Positions 55,007 to 63,758 of a stretch of 64,000 nucleotides of DNA are shown here, one piece after another (within the stretch, counting starts at the first letter, position 1; every line of letters starts with the position of its first letter). Source of the stretch: Clostridia bacterium (GTDB taxonomy: Bacteria > Bacillota > Clostridia > UBA1381 > UBA9506); assembly GCA_017546245.1 (NCBI GenBank), contig JAFYXI010000022.1:23132-87131 (forward strand), written 5' to 3'. A model generated the notes under the pieces. It was not told the origin of the DNA. It ran no database searches and saw nothing but the letters and a program-made list of their open reading frames with translations. The position numbers were made by a program, and so were the translations under genes.

Positions 55007-56233
55007 TTGTTGCCAAGCGTTTTTGACACACTAAAAGAGCGCGGACTTATCGCGCAGACAACACACGAAGAAGAAATAAAAAAATTATTAGATGAAGAAA
55101 AGGTTACATTCTACATAGGATTTGACCCGACTGCAGACAGCTTGCATGTTGGTCACTTTCTTCAGATGGTAGTTATGAAGCATATGCAGGATGCAGGTCA
55201 TACGCCGATTGCTTTAGTCGGTGGCGGAACAGGTCATATAGGTGACCCGTCAGGAAGAACAGATATGCGTTCTATGATGACAACCGAAACAATTAATCAC
55301 AACTGCGAAAAGTTTAAAGAACAGTTATCAAGAATTATAGATTTTTCTGACGGAAAAGCTATTATGGTAAATAACGCCGACTGGCTTTTAGATTTAAACT
55401 ATGTTGAATTTATCAGAGATATAGGTTCTTGTTTTTCTGTTAACAAAATGCTTACTGCAGAGTGTTTTAAACAGCGTTTAGAAAAAGGACTTTCGTTCTT
55501 AGAATTTAACTATATGCTTATGCAGAGCTATGACTTTTTAATGCTCAGCAGAAAATATGACTGTAAATTAGAGCTTGGCGGCGATGACCAGTGGTCAAAC
55601 ATCTTAGGCGGTATTGATTTGTGCCGCAGAAAAGACCAAAAGCAGGTTTATGGTATGACATTTACTCTCTTAACCACATCTGAAGGTAAAAAGATGGGTA
55701 AAACTGCAAAAGGCGCACTTTGGCTCGATGCTGAAAAGTGTTCACCGTACGATTTTTATCAGTATTTCAGAAATGTTGATGATGCTGACGTTGTTAAATG
55801 CATAAAACTCTTAACTTTCATCCCTATGGACGAGGTTCGCAAGATGGAAGCTTGGGAAGGTCAGCAGCTTAACGAAGCTAAACGTATTTTGGCATACGAA
55901 GTTACCAAAATGGTACATGGTGAAGAAGAGGCTAAAAAAGCACAAAGCACAGCAGAGGGATTGTTCTCCGGCGGAAACGCAGCAAATATGCCTTTTACCG
56001 AGCTTTCTGCAAGTGATTTAGCTGATGAAACTCCGCTTTTAGAGCTTATGCTCGCGGCAGGTCTTATTCCGTCAAAAGGTGAGGGAAGACGTTTAATTAC
56101 TCAGGGCGGTGTATCGGTAAACGATGAAAAAGTATCTGACCCGAATGCAACTATAAGCAAAGAGATGCTTTCAGGTGATGGAATTATCGTTAAAAAAGGT
56201 AAAAAGGTTTACCATAGAATTTCTGTAAAATAA
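55007..56233 (+). CDS. tyrS: Tyrosyl-tRNA synthetase
   Basis: A 408-residue class I synthetase. The HIGH-type motif is in [12 protein letters not shown] (HVGH), and the KMSKS-type motif is [11 protein letters not shown] (KMGKT). [25 protein letters not shown] and [15 protein letters not shown] are typical. The C-terminal S4 domain (about 340-405: [20 protein letters not shown]) is present. The start is TTG, either 55007 or 55010, following GAAGGGG; both fit. It sits next to the tyrosine biosynthesis operon with its own promoter. Confidence 0.95.
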   Translation: MLPSVFDTLKERGLIAQTTHEEEIKKLLDEEKVTFYIGFDPTADSLHVGHFLQMVVMKHMQDAGHTPIALVGGGTGHIGDPSGRTDMRSMMTTETINHNCEKFKEQLSRIIDFSDGKAIMVNNADWLLDLNYVEFIRDIGSCFSVNKMLTAECFKQRLEKGLSFLEFNYMLMQSYDFLMLSRKYDCKLELGGDDQWSNILGGIDLCRRKDQKQVYGMTFTLLTTSEGKKMGKTAKGALWLDAEKCSPYDFYQYFRNVDDADVVKCIKLLTFIPMDEVRKMEAWEGQQLNEAKRILAYEVTKMVHGEEEAKKAQSTAEGLFSGGNAANMPFTELSASDLADETPLLELMLAAGLIPSKGEGRRLITQGGVSVNDEKVSDPNATISKEMLSGDGIIVKKGKKVYHRISVK

Positions 56234-56246
56234 TTTAAAATAAGCG

Positions 56247-56281
56247 GCTCATCCGCATTTTGCTTTGCGGATGAGCTTTTT
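56247..56281 (+). terminator. Terminator of tyrS
   Basis: GCTCATCCGCA / TGCGGATGAGC stem followed by TTTTT. Confidence 0.85.
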
Positions 56282-56311
56282 ATAAATCCAAAATAGATTG
56301 GAGGTAATAAA

Positions 56312-57229
56312 ATGCCTATTAAAATACCAAACGAGCTGCCGGCTACAAAAACACTTAATAATGAAAATATATTTGTAATAACCGAAACGCGTGCATTAAC
56401 TCAGGATATTCGTCCGCTTAAGATTGCTATTTTAAATCTTATGCCAACGAAGATTACTACCGAAACACAACTGGCGCGTCTTTTAGGTAACACACCGTTA
56501 CAGGTTGAAATAGAACTTTTACAAACTAAATCACACAAGCCTAAAAATACCTCCGCTGAACACATGCTTAATTTTTATAAAACCTTTGATGAGGTTCGTG
56601 ACCAGAAGTTTGACGGATTGGTTATTACCGGTGCTCCTGTGGAACAAATGGAGTTTGAAGAGGTTGAGTACTGGGATGAATTGTCGGAAATAATGGAGTG
56701 GAGTAAAACCAACGTAACCAGCACATTTCATATATGCTGGGGTGCTCAGGCAGGACTTTATTATCATTACGGAATAAAAAAATATCCGCTCTCTAAAAAG
56801 ATGTTTGGCATATTTCCACATCATGTCGACCATAAAGGCTCAATTCTTTTCAGAGGATTTGATGATGAATTTATGGTGCCGCATTCGCGCCACACAGAAG
56901 TCAGAATTGAAGATATAAAAAACGTACCGGAGCTTAAAATTCTGGCGACTTCCGACGAAGCCGGCTTATATGTTGCTATGACAGACCAGGGAAGACAAAT
57001 ATTTGTTACCGGTCATTCTGAATATGATGCTGATACTTTAGCAAAAGAGTATTTCAGAGATAAAGATCTTGGCTTGCCAATTGATGTTCCAAAAAACTTT
57101 TTTCCTGATGATGACGACACTAAAGCACCTGTCGTAAACTGGCGGGCACACGCAAATCTTTTATATTCAAACTGGTTAAATTACTTCGTATATCAGGCAA
57201 CGCCGTATGACCTTAATGAAATTAAATAA
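56312..57229 (+). CDS. metA: Homoserine O-acetyltransferase (MetA type)
   Basis: A 305-residue MetA-family enzyme. Key residues fall at the published positions: Cys142 in TFHICWGAQ (nucleophile), [11 protein letters not shown] with Glu at position 111, and PHSRHTEV and GHSEYDADT later. In this family Glu111 marks acetyl-CoA specificity and Gly111 succinyl-CoA, so the product should be O-acetylhomoserine. That matches the OAH sulfhydrylase at 46540-47814. GGAGG precedes the ATG. No SAM riboswitch is seen upstream. Confidence 0.92.
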   Translation: MPIKIPNELPATKTLNNENIFVITETRALTQDIRPLKIAILNLMPTKITTETQLARLLGNTPLQVEIELLQTKSHKPKNTSAEHMLNFYKTFDEVRDQKFDGLVITGAPVEQMEFEEVEYWDELSEIMEWSKTNVTSTFHICWGAQAGLYYHYGIKKYPLSKKMFGIFPHHVDHKGSILFRGFDDEFMVPHSRHTEVRIEDIKNVPELKILATSDEAGLYVAMTDQGRQIFVTGHSEYDADTLAKEYFRDKDLGLPIDVPKNFFPDDDDTKAPVVNWRAHANLLYSNWLNYFVYQATPYDLNEIK

Positions 57230-57240
57230 AATTAATTATT

Positions 57241-57267
57241 AAAGCCTCTCCAATCTGGAGAGGCTTT
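57241..57267. terminator. Bidirectional terminator
   Basis: AAAGCCTCTCC / GGAGAGGCTTT stem with a five-base loop between convergent genes. Confidence 0.7.
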
Positions 57268-57277
57268 ATCATTATGG

Positions 57278-58558
57278 TTATTGTTTCATTACTGTTTGTT
57301 TTGCAATAACGGTTTTGGTAAATATCAAAGTTATTATAAGCATAACAACTGTAATTCCTGCCAATACCTGCTGCCCGTAAATATGTATTCCGAAAATCAT
57401 ATTACCATTGCTTTGAATAATATCTAAAACCTTACCTCCTAAAAGTGATGCTGCAAAGCCGAAAACGCCGCCAATGCAGTTTTTTATCGCCATAGCTTGC
57501 GCGATATACTTCGAATCGACATAGCTGTAAGTAATATTTGACGAATTCTGATTTGTGCCGGCGTAACTGCAATTAAATAATATTGTAAAGACTATAATAA
57601 GCCACCATGTTTTATTTGTTGTAAAGATTAAAACAATGTATGCCATCAGCTCTAATATTAACCCCAATTCAAAGCCTTTAGCATACGTGTGTCTGTCTGA
57701 GTATCTGGCAATAGGTTTAGAAACAAAAACCCTAAACGCATTTGAGACAATATTTATAATCTGAACTAAAAACAACGACATCATAAGGTCTTTAGTTTTA
57801 TAAACACCTAAAAATCCTACCGTAAAATATCGCGCAATATTCCAAATTGCAGTTAAAATTACAACATTTCTGAAGTTTTTATTTCCTAACGTATGTTTTA
57901 AAACGACAGAAAACGGTTCGTTATCTGCTTTGTGTTCACTTTTGTCTTCTTTTTTTATCATTAATAGGCAAATAAAATTACTTATATTCAATATTAATAT
58001 TGCAATTGTAATAAATAGAAAAGCACCTTCTAAATTATCCAAGCCTTCAAATTTGTCGATAATACGGCCTATCACCGCTGTAAAAACCATACCGGATACG
58101 AGCGAAATAATTTCTTTATTGGCTGAATATCTCGCTCTTTGTGACGGTGAAACATATGAATTTGCCCATTTAAAAAGCAACGAGACAACTGTATATTTAC
58201 CTGCATATGCCAAAAGTATACTTAACATAACCAAAACGGTTTTAATTTCTTTACTTACAGGAATAAACGGAACTAAATATAGAAGCATAAAGAAAAATAT
58301 GCTGATTGTATCGCAGGTTATTACTATTCGTTTGGTGCTTACATTTAACCTAACAATAAAAATTGATATTAACTGAATTACAAACGCCATTGTAATAAAC
58401 GAAGATATTATACCGATTAATGAATCGCTTATTCCTATATGTGTTAATAATTTAGCTAAAAAAGCATCTGTTACCAAGAGCGAAACGAAATATTCGACCG
58501 TACTTTGAGCTAAGTACGATGTTCTTGAACGCTTAATATCCTTTGATTCAAAATCCAT
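57278..58558 (-). CDS. MFS transporter, putative sugar carrier
   Basis: A 426-residue major facilitator protein with 12 predicted helices. N-terminal YLAQSTVEYFVSLLVTDAFLA (in part) and a loop SKPIARYSDRHTYAKGFELG in the second half are MFS-like. The ATG at 58558 follows AAAAAGGAG; 20 upstream codons lack a site. It is divergent from a LacI-type regulator followed by glycan hydrolase-like genes, suggesting uptake of the sugar or oligosaccharide they act on. Promoter at 58633-58660. Confidence 0.8.
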   Translation of the reverse strand: MDFESKDIKRSRTSYLAQSTVEYFVSLLVTDAFLAKLLTHIGISDSLIGIISSFITMAFVIQLISIFIVRLNVSTKRIVITCDTISIFFFMLLYLVPFIPVSKEIKTVLVMLSILLAYAGKYTVVSLLFKWANSYVSPSQRARYSANKEIISLVSGMVFTAVIGRIIDKFEGLDNLEGAFLFITIAILILNISNFICLLMIKKEDKSEHKADNEPFSVVLKHTLGNKNFRNVVILTAIWNIARYFTVGFLGVYKTKDLMMSLFLVQIINIVSNAFRVFVSKPIARYSDRHTYAKGFELGLILELMAYIVLIFTTNKTWWLIIVFTILFNCSYAGTNQNSSNITYSYVDSKYIAQAMAIKNCIGGVFGFAASLLGGKVLDIIQSNGNMIFGIHIYGQQVLAGITVVMLIITLIFTKTVIAKQTVMKQ

Positions 58559-58632
58559 AATGGTGCTCCTTTTTAAAAATATTTTAATCAATATCCATTT
58601 TCTTATTTTTCTATTCATTTTCTATAAAAATA

Positions 58633-58660
58633 ATTATAATACAATTTGTTAATATTTCAA
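58633..58660 (-). promoter_or_regulatory. Promoter of MFS transporter gene
   Basis: On the minus strand TTGAAA (58655-58660) and TATAAT (58633-58638) spaced by 16 bases. Confidence 0.6.
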
Positions 58661-58717
58661 GATGTTTTTAACCGAAAATTTTTCTAAATTTGGTTTCGAT
58701 TTCTTGCGAAAAAATTT

Positions 58718-58738
58718 TTTTCGAAAATTTTTCGAAAA
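58718..58738. promoter_or_regulatory. Candidate operator, tandem TTTTCGAAAA palindromes
   Basis: Two copies of the palindrome TTTTCGAAAA at 58718-58727 and 58729-58738, one helical turn apart, 13 bases upstream of the -35 of the LacI gene. The inner CGAAAATTTTTCG recurs with one change at 62363-62375. Confidence 0.5.
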
Positions 58739-58751
58739 GTATATTTTTATA

Positions 58752-58780
58752 TTGCAAATAGCTTATTTATAAGTTATACT
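58752..58780 (+). promoter_or_regulatory. Promoter of LacI-type gene
   Basis: TTGCAA and TATACT, 17 bases apart. Confidence 0.65.
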
Positions 58781-58800
58781 ATTAGCGAGGTGAACAACCG

Positions 58801-59766
58801 ATGATGACTTTATCAAAAATTGCCAAGCTTGCTCATGTTTCGGTATCTACTGTTTCAAAAGCATTTTCGGGCAGCAGCGAGGTAAATGAAAACACAAGAG
58901 AACGAATTTTTAAAATAGCAAAACAGCACAACTGTTTTAAAAAATATTATAATGCAAAATATTCTAAATATGTTATTGCGGTCATATGTCCTGAATTTAT
59001 AAGCGGATATTATTCGCCGTATTTTTCGCTGTTGCACGACGAACTTTCAAAATTTAACTGTGAAATATGCGTTGCTGCAACAGACTTTTCAAAAGAAAAA
59101 GAAGAAGAGCTGCTTGAATATTATACAAAATATTCAACAGTTGACGGCATAATAATTGTCAATCCTGTTTCCGGTTTGGATTTAGATGTAAAAATTCCTA
59201 TTGCAATAATCGGTAGTTCAGTAAAAAAAGATGAATTTATTAGTATTAAAAATAATTTAACAGTTGAACTTACAAAAGCGGTAAAATATTTTAAAGAAAA
59301 TGGTGTAAAAAATATAGGTTACATAGGTGAAAATCTGACAATTGGTAAATTTAATTACTTTAAAAACGCAATGGATAATGAAAAAATAGAAATAAATACT
59401 GATTTTATTTCTATTACAAATGAACGCTTTGAAAAAGGCGGATATCTTGCTATGGAAGAGTTGTTTAAAAGAAATTCTCTTCCGCGAGCTGTTGTTTGTG
59501 CATATGACAATATGGCACTCGGTGCAATGCGCAGTATTTTTGAACACGGACTTAGAATTCCTGACGATATTGCGGTTCTGGGCATAGATGACAACAAAGA
59601 GTCTGAATATATGACGCCTTCTCTTTCATCAATAAAATTCAGAATAGACTTAGCTTGCAAAATAGCCGCACAACAGATTATGAATAAAATAACCGATAAT
59701 CCTGTTACTTACGAAAATGTTGTTCCTTATGAACTTAAGCTAAGAGAGTCAACGCAAATTAACTGA
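58801..59766 (+). CDS. LacI-family transcription regulator
   Basis: A 321-residue regulator. The N-terminal LacI helix-turn-helix is MTLSKIAKLAHVSVSTVSKAFSG with the hinge region slightly short, then a periplasmic-binding-protein-like sensor domain (about 58-320: YVIAVICPEFISGYYSPYF in part, VVCAYDNMALGAM, AVLGIDDNKES, PSLSSIKF). GCGAGGTG precedes ATG 58801. Likely controls the divergent transporter, itself and the downstream hydrolase genes. Confidence 0.9.
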   Translation: MMTLSKIAKLAHVSVSTVSKAFSGSSEVNENTRERIFKIAKQHNCFKKYYNAKYSKYVIAVICPEFISGYYSPYFSLLHDELSKFNCEICVAATDFSKEKEEELLEYYTKYSTVDGIIIVNPVSGLDLDVKIPIAIIGSSVKKDEFISIKNNLTVELTKAVKYFKENGVKNIGYIGENLTIGKFNYFKNAMDNEKIEINTDFISITNERFEKGGYLAMEELFKRNSLPRAVVCAYDNMALGAMRSIFEHGLRIPDDIAVLGIDDNKESEYMTPSLSSIKFRIDLACKIAAQQIMNKITDNPVTYENVVPYELKLRESTQIN

Positions 59767-59810
59767 AAACGCATTTATATAAAATATAACAAAAGCGAGG
59801 AGTATTAGCG

Positions 59811-60995
59811 ATGTATCATGAATGCAAAGAAAAAACTGTAATACAAAACACAAGAGCTGGCGGTATTTTTTATATTGAGGATGATCACAGAGACAGGGCC
59901 GCACGATATACCGTAAAATATGGTGTTGCATTTAAAAGAGGCGGTACAAAATATATATCAGAATTAATACAAAAGGGAATAGATGACGGCACAAGAACGG
60001 CAACGATTACAGGAAATTGGGATATTGAGTCGCATATATCTGTTCCGTCTGATTTTACAGTAATATTTGACGGCTGCTTTCTTAAAATGGCAGATATGAC
60101 ATTCGATAATATGTTCGTAAACGAGCATCACAACACCGAAATCGGTCGTACTATCGAAGGTACAGATAAAAATATAAAATTAATCGGCAAAAACGGTGCA
60201 ATAATTGACGGCGGTACATATAATGGTGTTTCTGAATACAATCACAGTAAAGAGGGCAGACCTTCAATTCGTTTAAATATTTTAATATTTTTTACTAACG
60301 TTGACGGATTCGAAGTCACCGGTCTTAAAATGCACAATTTCAGATGGTGGGCAACCTGCTTTAATTATTGTCAAAACGGACATATACACGATATTGACTT
60401 TAAGGCTGATGATACCTGTATCGACAAAGACGGCAATGTGTATCACGGACTTTCGCTTGACCTTTATTATGATATGCATGTAAAGCAGGCTGATGCAATT
60501 GATATAAGAAGAGGCTGTCACGATATTGTGATTGAAGATATACGCGGTTTTGCAGGTGATGACCTGGTGGCTCTTACTTGCTTAGACGGTGACGATTTAA
60601 AAAATTATTCGGTAAAAGGTATGAGCGACGATTTATGCAATATAACTATTCATAATATAAACGGCTGCGCTCTGGATGCTTGTGTCCGCATTCTTTGCCA
60701 GGGTAATTCCACTCTTCATGATGTTCTTATAGACGGCATTTGCGATATGTCTGATAAAATAAGCGGAATAAACGGCAGAGGACAACAGGCAATAAGATTA
60801 GGCGACAGCCATATTCTATACGGCTCTGATTTAGGCGAGGGAGACAAGTGTTACAACATCACTGTAAAAAATGTCCGTTCACGAGCTGTGTATGCAATGT
60901 ATTTTGGCGGCAAACCAATTAAAAATTTAGTTTATGAAAACATTGAAACCTTCGACGATGGTGGATATATAGATAACCACTGGGAAATAAATTAG
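59811..60995 (+). CDS. Right-handed beta-helix protein, pectate-lyase/GH28-like
   Basis: A 394-residue protein with repeated beta-helix coils from residue 100 on: NIKLIGKNGAIIDGG, NVDGFEVTGLKMHNFRWW, NGHIHDIDFKADD, DAIDIRRGCHDIVIEDIRGFAGDD, NITIHNINGC and NITVKNVRSRA. The DAIDIRRG...GDD pattern resembles the GH28 Asp sites but is not a full match. No signal peptide, so it acts in the cytosol, presumably on an imported oligosaccharide. A GCGAGGAG site precedes the ATG; 44 bases after the LacI gene. Confidence 0.78.
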   Translation: MYHECKEKTVIQNTRAGGIFYIEDDHRDRAARYTVKYGVAFKRGGTKYISELIQKGIDDGTRTATITGNWDIESHISVPSDFTVIFDGCFLKMADMTFDNMFVNEHHNTEIGRTIEGTDKNIKLIGKNGAIIDGGTYNGVSEYNHSKEGRPSIRLNILIFFTNVDGFEVTGLKMHNFRWWATCFNYCQNGHIHDIDFKADDTCIDKDGNVYHGLSLDLYYDMHVKQADAIDIRRGCHDIVIEDIRGFAGDDLVALTCLDGDDLKNYSVKGMSDDLCNITIHNINGCALDACVRILCQGNSTLHDVLIDGICDMSDKISGINGRGQQAIRLGDSHILYGSDLGEGDKCYNITVKNVRSRAVYAMYFGGKPIKNLVYENIETFDDGGYIDNHWEIN

Positions 60996-61034
60996 TTGCA
61001 CAAAAATTTTACATATATTAAACGAGGTGTTAAA

Positions 61035-62321
61035 ATGGAAACTTTAAGCTTTAACCTAAGCAACAAACGCGGAGCGTTTAAACCATTAAATGCCGCATGT
61101 GGTGCTCCGTGGCACAAAAGAGGGGTTGTAAATCCAAACAGAAGCAATTTAAGACATTACAAAGAAGCCAGAATTCCTTACTGTCGAAATCACGATCAGG
61201 GATTTTCGGTTCATTACGGTCACGACATCAGTAAAATATTCAGATATTTTGATGCCGATGCTTATGACCCTGATTCTTATGACTTTGCATGCACCGATGA
61301 TACAGTTTTAAAAACCTTAGAAGCAGGAACAGAAATGTTTTACAGATTAGGCGAGTGTATTGAACACGAAATTAAAAAACACTTTACCGTTCCACCTAAG
61401 GATTTTAAAAAGTGGGCTGTTATCTGTGAACACATTATAAGACACTATAACGAGGGTTGGGCAGACGGTTTTAAATTAAATATAAAATACTGGGAAATAT
61501 GGAACGAACCTGACCTGGGTGATATGACCTGGGGAGGAACAAAAGAGCAATTCTTTGAATTTTATATTACTGTTGCAAAACATTTAAGAGAGTGCTTCCC
61601 TAATATTAAAATCGGTGGCCCGTCTTTAGCGTGGGACAGAGATTTCTTGCGCGAATTGTTGGACGAGGCAAAAAAAGCAGATGCTCCTTTAGATTTCTTT
61701 ACATGGCACGTTTATCCGACATCGCCTGAGGTTGTTGTAAGATGGGCAGATGAGTTTAAAGAAATTCTTACTGAAAAAGGCTTCGGAAATGCCGAAAGTA
61801 TGTTGACTGAATTTAACTTCAGAAGTGATGATAAAAGATTTGATTATTGCCAGAATGCAAGACTTGGCATAAAGGGTGCGGCATTTTTGATGGCTACAAT
61901 GTCATTGTGCCAGAAAGCTTCATCTATCGATATGCTTTTTTACTATTGCTTGTTACCCAGCTCAAACTGGAACGGTGTTTTTGACTACCATACTTACGCA
62001 CCTAAAAAGAGCTATTATCCGCTTAAATGGTATGGTATGTTTTACGATATGGATGCCTATATTCCTTGTGAAAATGAGATAGAAAACATCTATACACTCT
62101 GCGGTGTGGATAAAGATAACAAAGCTCTTTGTGTTGTTACTTATTATCCTGAATACGACGGCAATCCTGAAAAAGAAATAAGCTTAGATTTCGGAAAAGA
62201 AGGAAGTAAATACGAAATCTATCTTTTAGACGGCACTAAAGATGGCGAGTACATAAAAACCACCGATGATTTATCGTTTGTTATCAGAGAAAATTCCTGT
62301 ATTTTAATTAAAGAAGTTTAA
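61035..62321 (+). CDS. GH39-like glycosidase (clan GH-A), copy 1
   Basis: A 428-residue cytosolic protein with a TIM-barrel of clan GH-A. The acid/base Glu lies in KYWEIWNEPDLGDM (Asn-Glu-Pro intact), and the probable nucleophile in ESMLTEFNFRS. KIGGPSLAWDRDF and FFTWHVYP are also typical of the GH39 beta-xylosidase group. The C-terminal 90 residues form a separate beta domain. The ATG at 61035 follows AACGAGGTG; the 13 codons before it are not supported. Substrate is unknown; xylosides or related plant sugars are possible. Confidence 0.82.
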   Translation: METLSFNLSNKRGAFKPLNAACGAPWHKRGVVNPNRSNLRHYKEARIPYCRNHDQGFSVHYGHDISKIFRYFDADAYDPDSYDFACTDDTVLKTLEAGTEMFYRLGECIEHEIKKHFTVPPKDFKKWAVICEHIIRHYNEGWADGFKLNIKYWEIWNEPDLGDMTWGGTKEQFFEFYITVAKHLRECFPNIKIGGPSLAWDRDFLRELLDEAKKADAPLDFFTWHVYPTSPEVVVRWADEFKEILTEKGFGNAESMLTEFNFRSDDKRFDYCQNARLGIKGAAFLMATMSLCQKASSIDMLFYYCLLPSSNWNGVFDYHTYAPKKSYYPLKWYGMFYDMDAYIPCENEIENIYTLCGVDKDNKALCVVTYYPEYDGNPEKEISLDFGKEGSKYEIYLLDGTKDGEYIKTTDDLSFVIRENSCILIKEV

Positions 62322-62325
62322 TATT

Positions 62326-62360
62326 AAAGTCCTCTGTTTTTAATAAACAGAGGACTTTTT
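62326..62360 (+). terminator. Intrinsic terminator after GH39-like copy 1
   Basis: AAAGTCCTCTGTTT / AAACAGAGGACTTT perfect stem and T-run. Confidence 0.85.
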
Positions 62361-62362
62361 AA

Positions 62363-62377
62363 CGAAAGTTTTTCGAA
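62363..62377. promoter_or_regulatory. Candidate operator, CGAAAGTTTTTCG element
   Basis: CGAAAGTTTTTCGAA, an inverted repeat, differs at one base from the element at 58722-58734. It sits 14 bases upstream of the promoter of copy 2, at nearly the same distance as in the LacI promoter. Confidence 0.45.
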
Positions 62378-62391
62378 TTTGTATTTAGTTA

Positions 62392-62419
62392 TTGCAATTT
62401 TAAATTTATATGCTATACT
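62392..62419 (+). promoter_or_regulatory. Promoter of GH39-like copy 2
   Basis: TTGCAA and TATACT spaced by 16 bases, extended TGC. Same -35 and -10 hexamers as the LacI gene promoter. Confidence 0.6.
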
Positions 62420-62450
62420 GAGTATAAATTTAAACAAATGAGGTGTTATA

Positions 62451-63719
62451 ATGGAAACATTAAGCTTTAATTTAAACAATAAATGCGGTAAGTTTAAGCA
62501 GTTAAACGGCGTAGGCGGTGGCCCGACGCCTAAAACTTTTGACTATTATAAAGCTGCCAGAATTCCATACTGCAGAAATCATGATATGGCGTTTTCTACT
62601 GCATTCGGAGGTCCGTACAGTCACGACATCAGTAAAATATTTCGCAATTTTGATGCTGATCCTTATGACCCTGCATCATACGATTTTGCAAACACAGACG
62701 AATCGATTTTAGCAGTTTACGAAGCCGGAACGGAAATGTTTTACAGACTTGGTGAATGTATTGACCATAGACCTAAAAAGCACTTTACCGCACCACCTGC
62801 CGATTTTAAAAAGTGGACCGTTATTTGCGAACACATTATAAAACACTATAACGAAGGCTGGGCAGACGGCTATAATTTAAATATAAAATACTGGGAAATC
62901 TGGGGAGAACCGGACTTAGGTGATATGTGCTGGGACGGTACAAAAGAACAATATTTTGATTTGTATATAACAACTGCTAAACATTTAAAAGAGTGTTTCC
63001 CGAACATAAAAATCGGCGGTCCGTCTTTGGCCTGGGACAGAGATTGGTTACGCGAGTTTTTAGATGAAGTTAATAAGAAAAATGCTCCGTTCGAATTTTT
63101 TACCTGGCATATTTATCCTACTGCAACCGAGACTATTATTAAATGGGCAGATGAGTTTAAAGAAATTCTTACCGAAAAAGGTTTTGGACATATAGAAAGT
63201 ATTATAGAGGAATTTAACTTCAGAAGCGACAATAAAAGATATGAGTATTGCCTTAATGCACGTCAAGGTATAAAAGGCGCAGCTCTTTTAATGGCTGCAA
63301 TGTCTGTATGCCAGAAGTCACCTTCTGTTGATATGCTTATGTATTATTCATTAATGCCAAGTATATGGAACGGTGTTTTTGATTTTTATACCTCAGCACC
63401 TAAAAAAAGCTATTATACGCTTTTATGGTATGGAAAGTTTTATGATATGGATGCCTATATTCCTTGTGAAAATGAAATAGAAAATATCTATACTCTTTGC
63501 GGTGTAGATAAAGATAACAAGGCTCTTTGCGTTGTGACGTATTATCCTGAATACGACGGAAATCCGGAAAAAGAAATATCTTTAGATTTTGGAAAAGAAG
63601 GAAGTAAATACGAAATTTATCTATTAGATAGCGCAAAAGATGGAGAATGCATAAAAACTACCGAGGAGTTGTCGTTTGTAATCAAAGAAAATTCCTGCAT
63701 TTTAATTAAAGAAATTTAA
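62451..63719 (+). CDS. GH39-like glycosidase, copy 2, altered NEP motif
   Basis: A 422-residue paralogue of the preceding gene, about 75 percent alike by eye, same fold and length, with its own promoter and terminators on both sides. The acid/base region reads KYWEIWGEPDLGDM: the Asn of Asn-Glu-Pro, conserved in clan GH-A and in contact with the substrate 2-OH, is Gly. The nucleophile region is SIIEEFNFRS, Glu retained. The C-terminal part from DMDAYIPCENE onward is almost identical to copy 1. Substrate range or activity is probably changed. Ribosome binding region ATGAGGTGTTAT resembles that of copy 1. Confidence 0.82.
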   Translation: METLSFNLNNKCGKFKQLNGVGGGPTPKTFDYYKAARIPYCRNHDMAFSTAFGGPYSHDISKIFRNFDADPYDPASYDFANTDESILAVYEAGTEMFYRLGECIDHRPKKHFTAPPADFKKWTVICEHIIKHYNEGWADGYNLNIKYWEIWGEPDLGDMCWDGTKEQYFDLYITTAKHLKECFPNIKIGGPSLAWDRDWLREFLDEVNKKNAPFEFFTWHIYPTATETIIKWADEFKEILTEKGFGHIESIIEEFNFRSDNKRYEYCLNARQGIKGAALLMAAMSVCQKSPSVDMLMYYSLMPSIWNGVFDFYTSAPKKSYYTLLWYGKFYDMDAYIPCENEIENIYTLCGVDKDNKALCVVTYYPEYDGNPEKEISLDFGKEGSKYEIYLLDSAKDGECIKTTEELSFVIKENSCILIKEI

Positions 63720-63723
63720 TATT

Positions 63724-63758
63724 AAAACCCTCCGTTATTAACCAACGGAGGGTTGTTT
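63724..63758. terminator. Bidirectional terminator
   Basis: AACCCTCCGTT / AACGGAGGGTT stem between the convergent copy 2 gene and the minus-strand frame. Confidence 0.75.
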
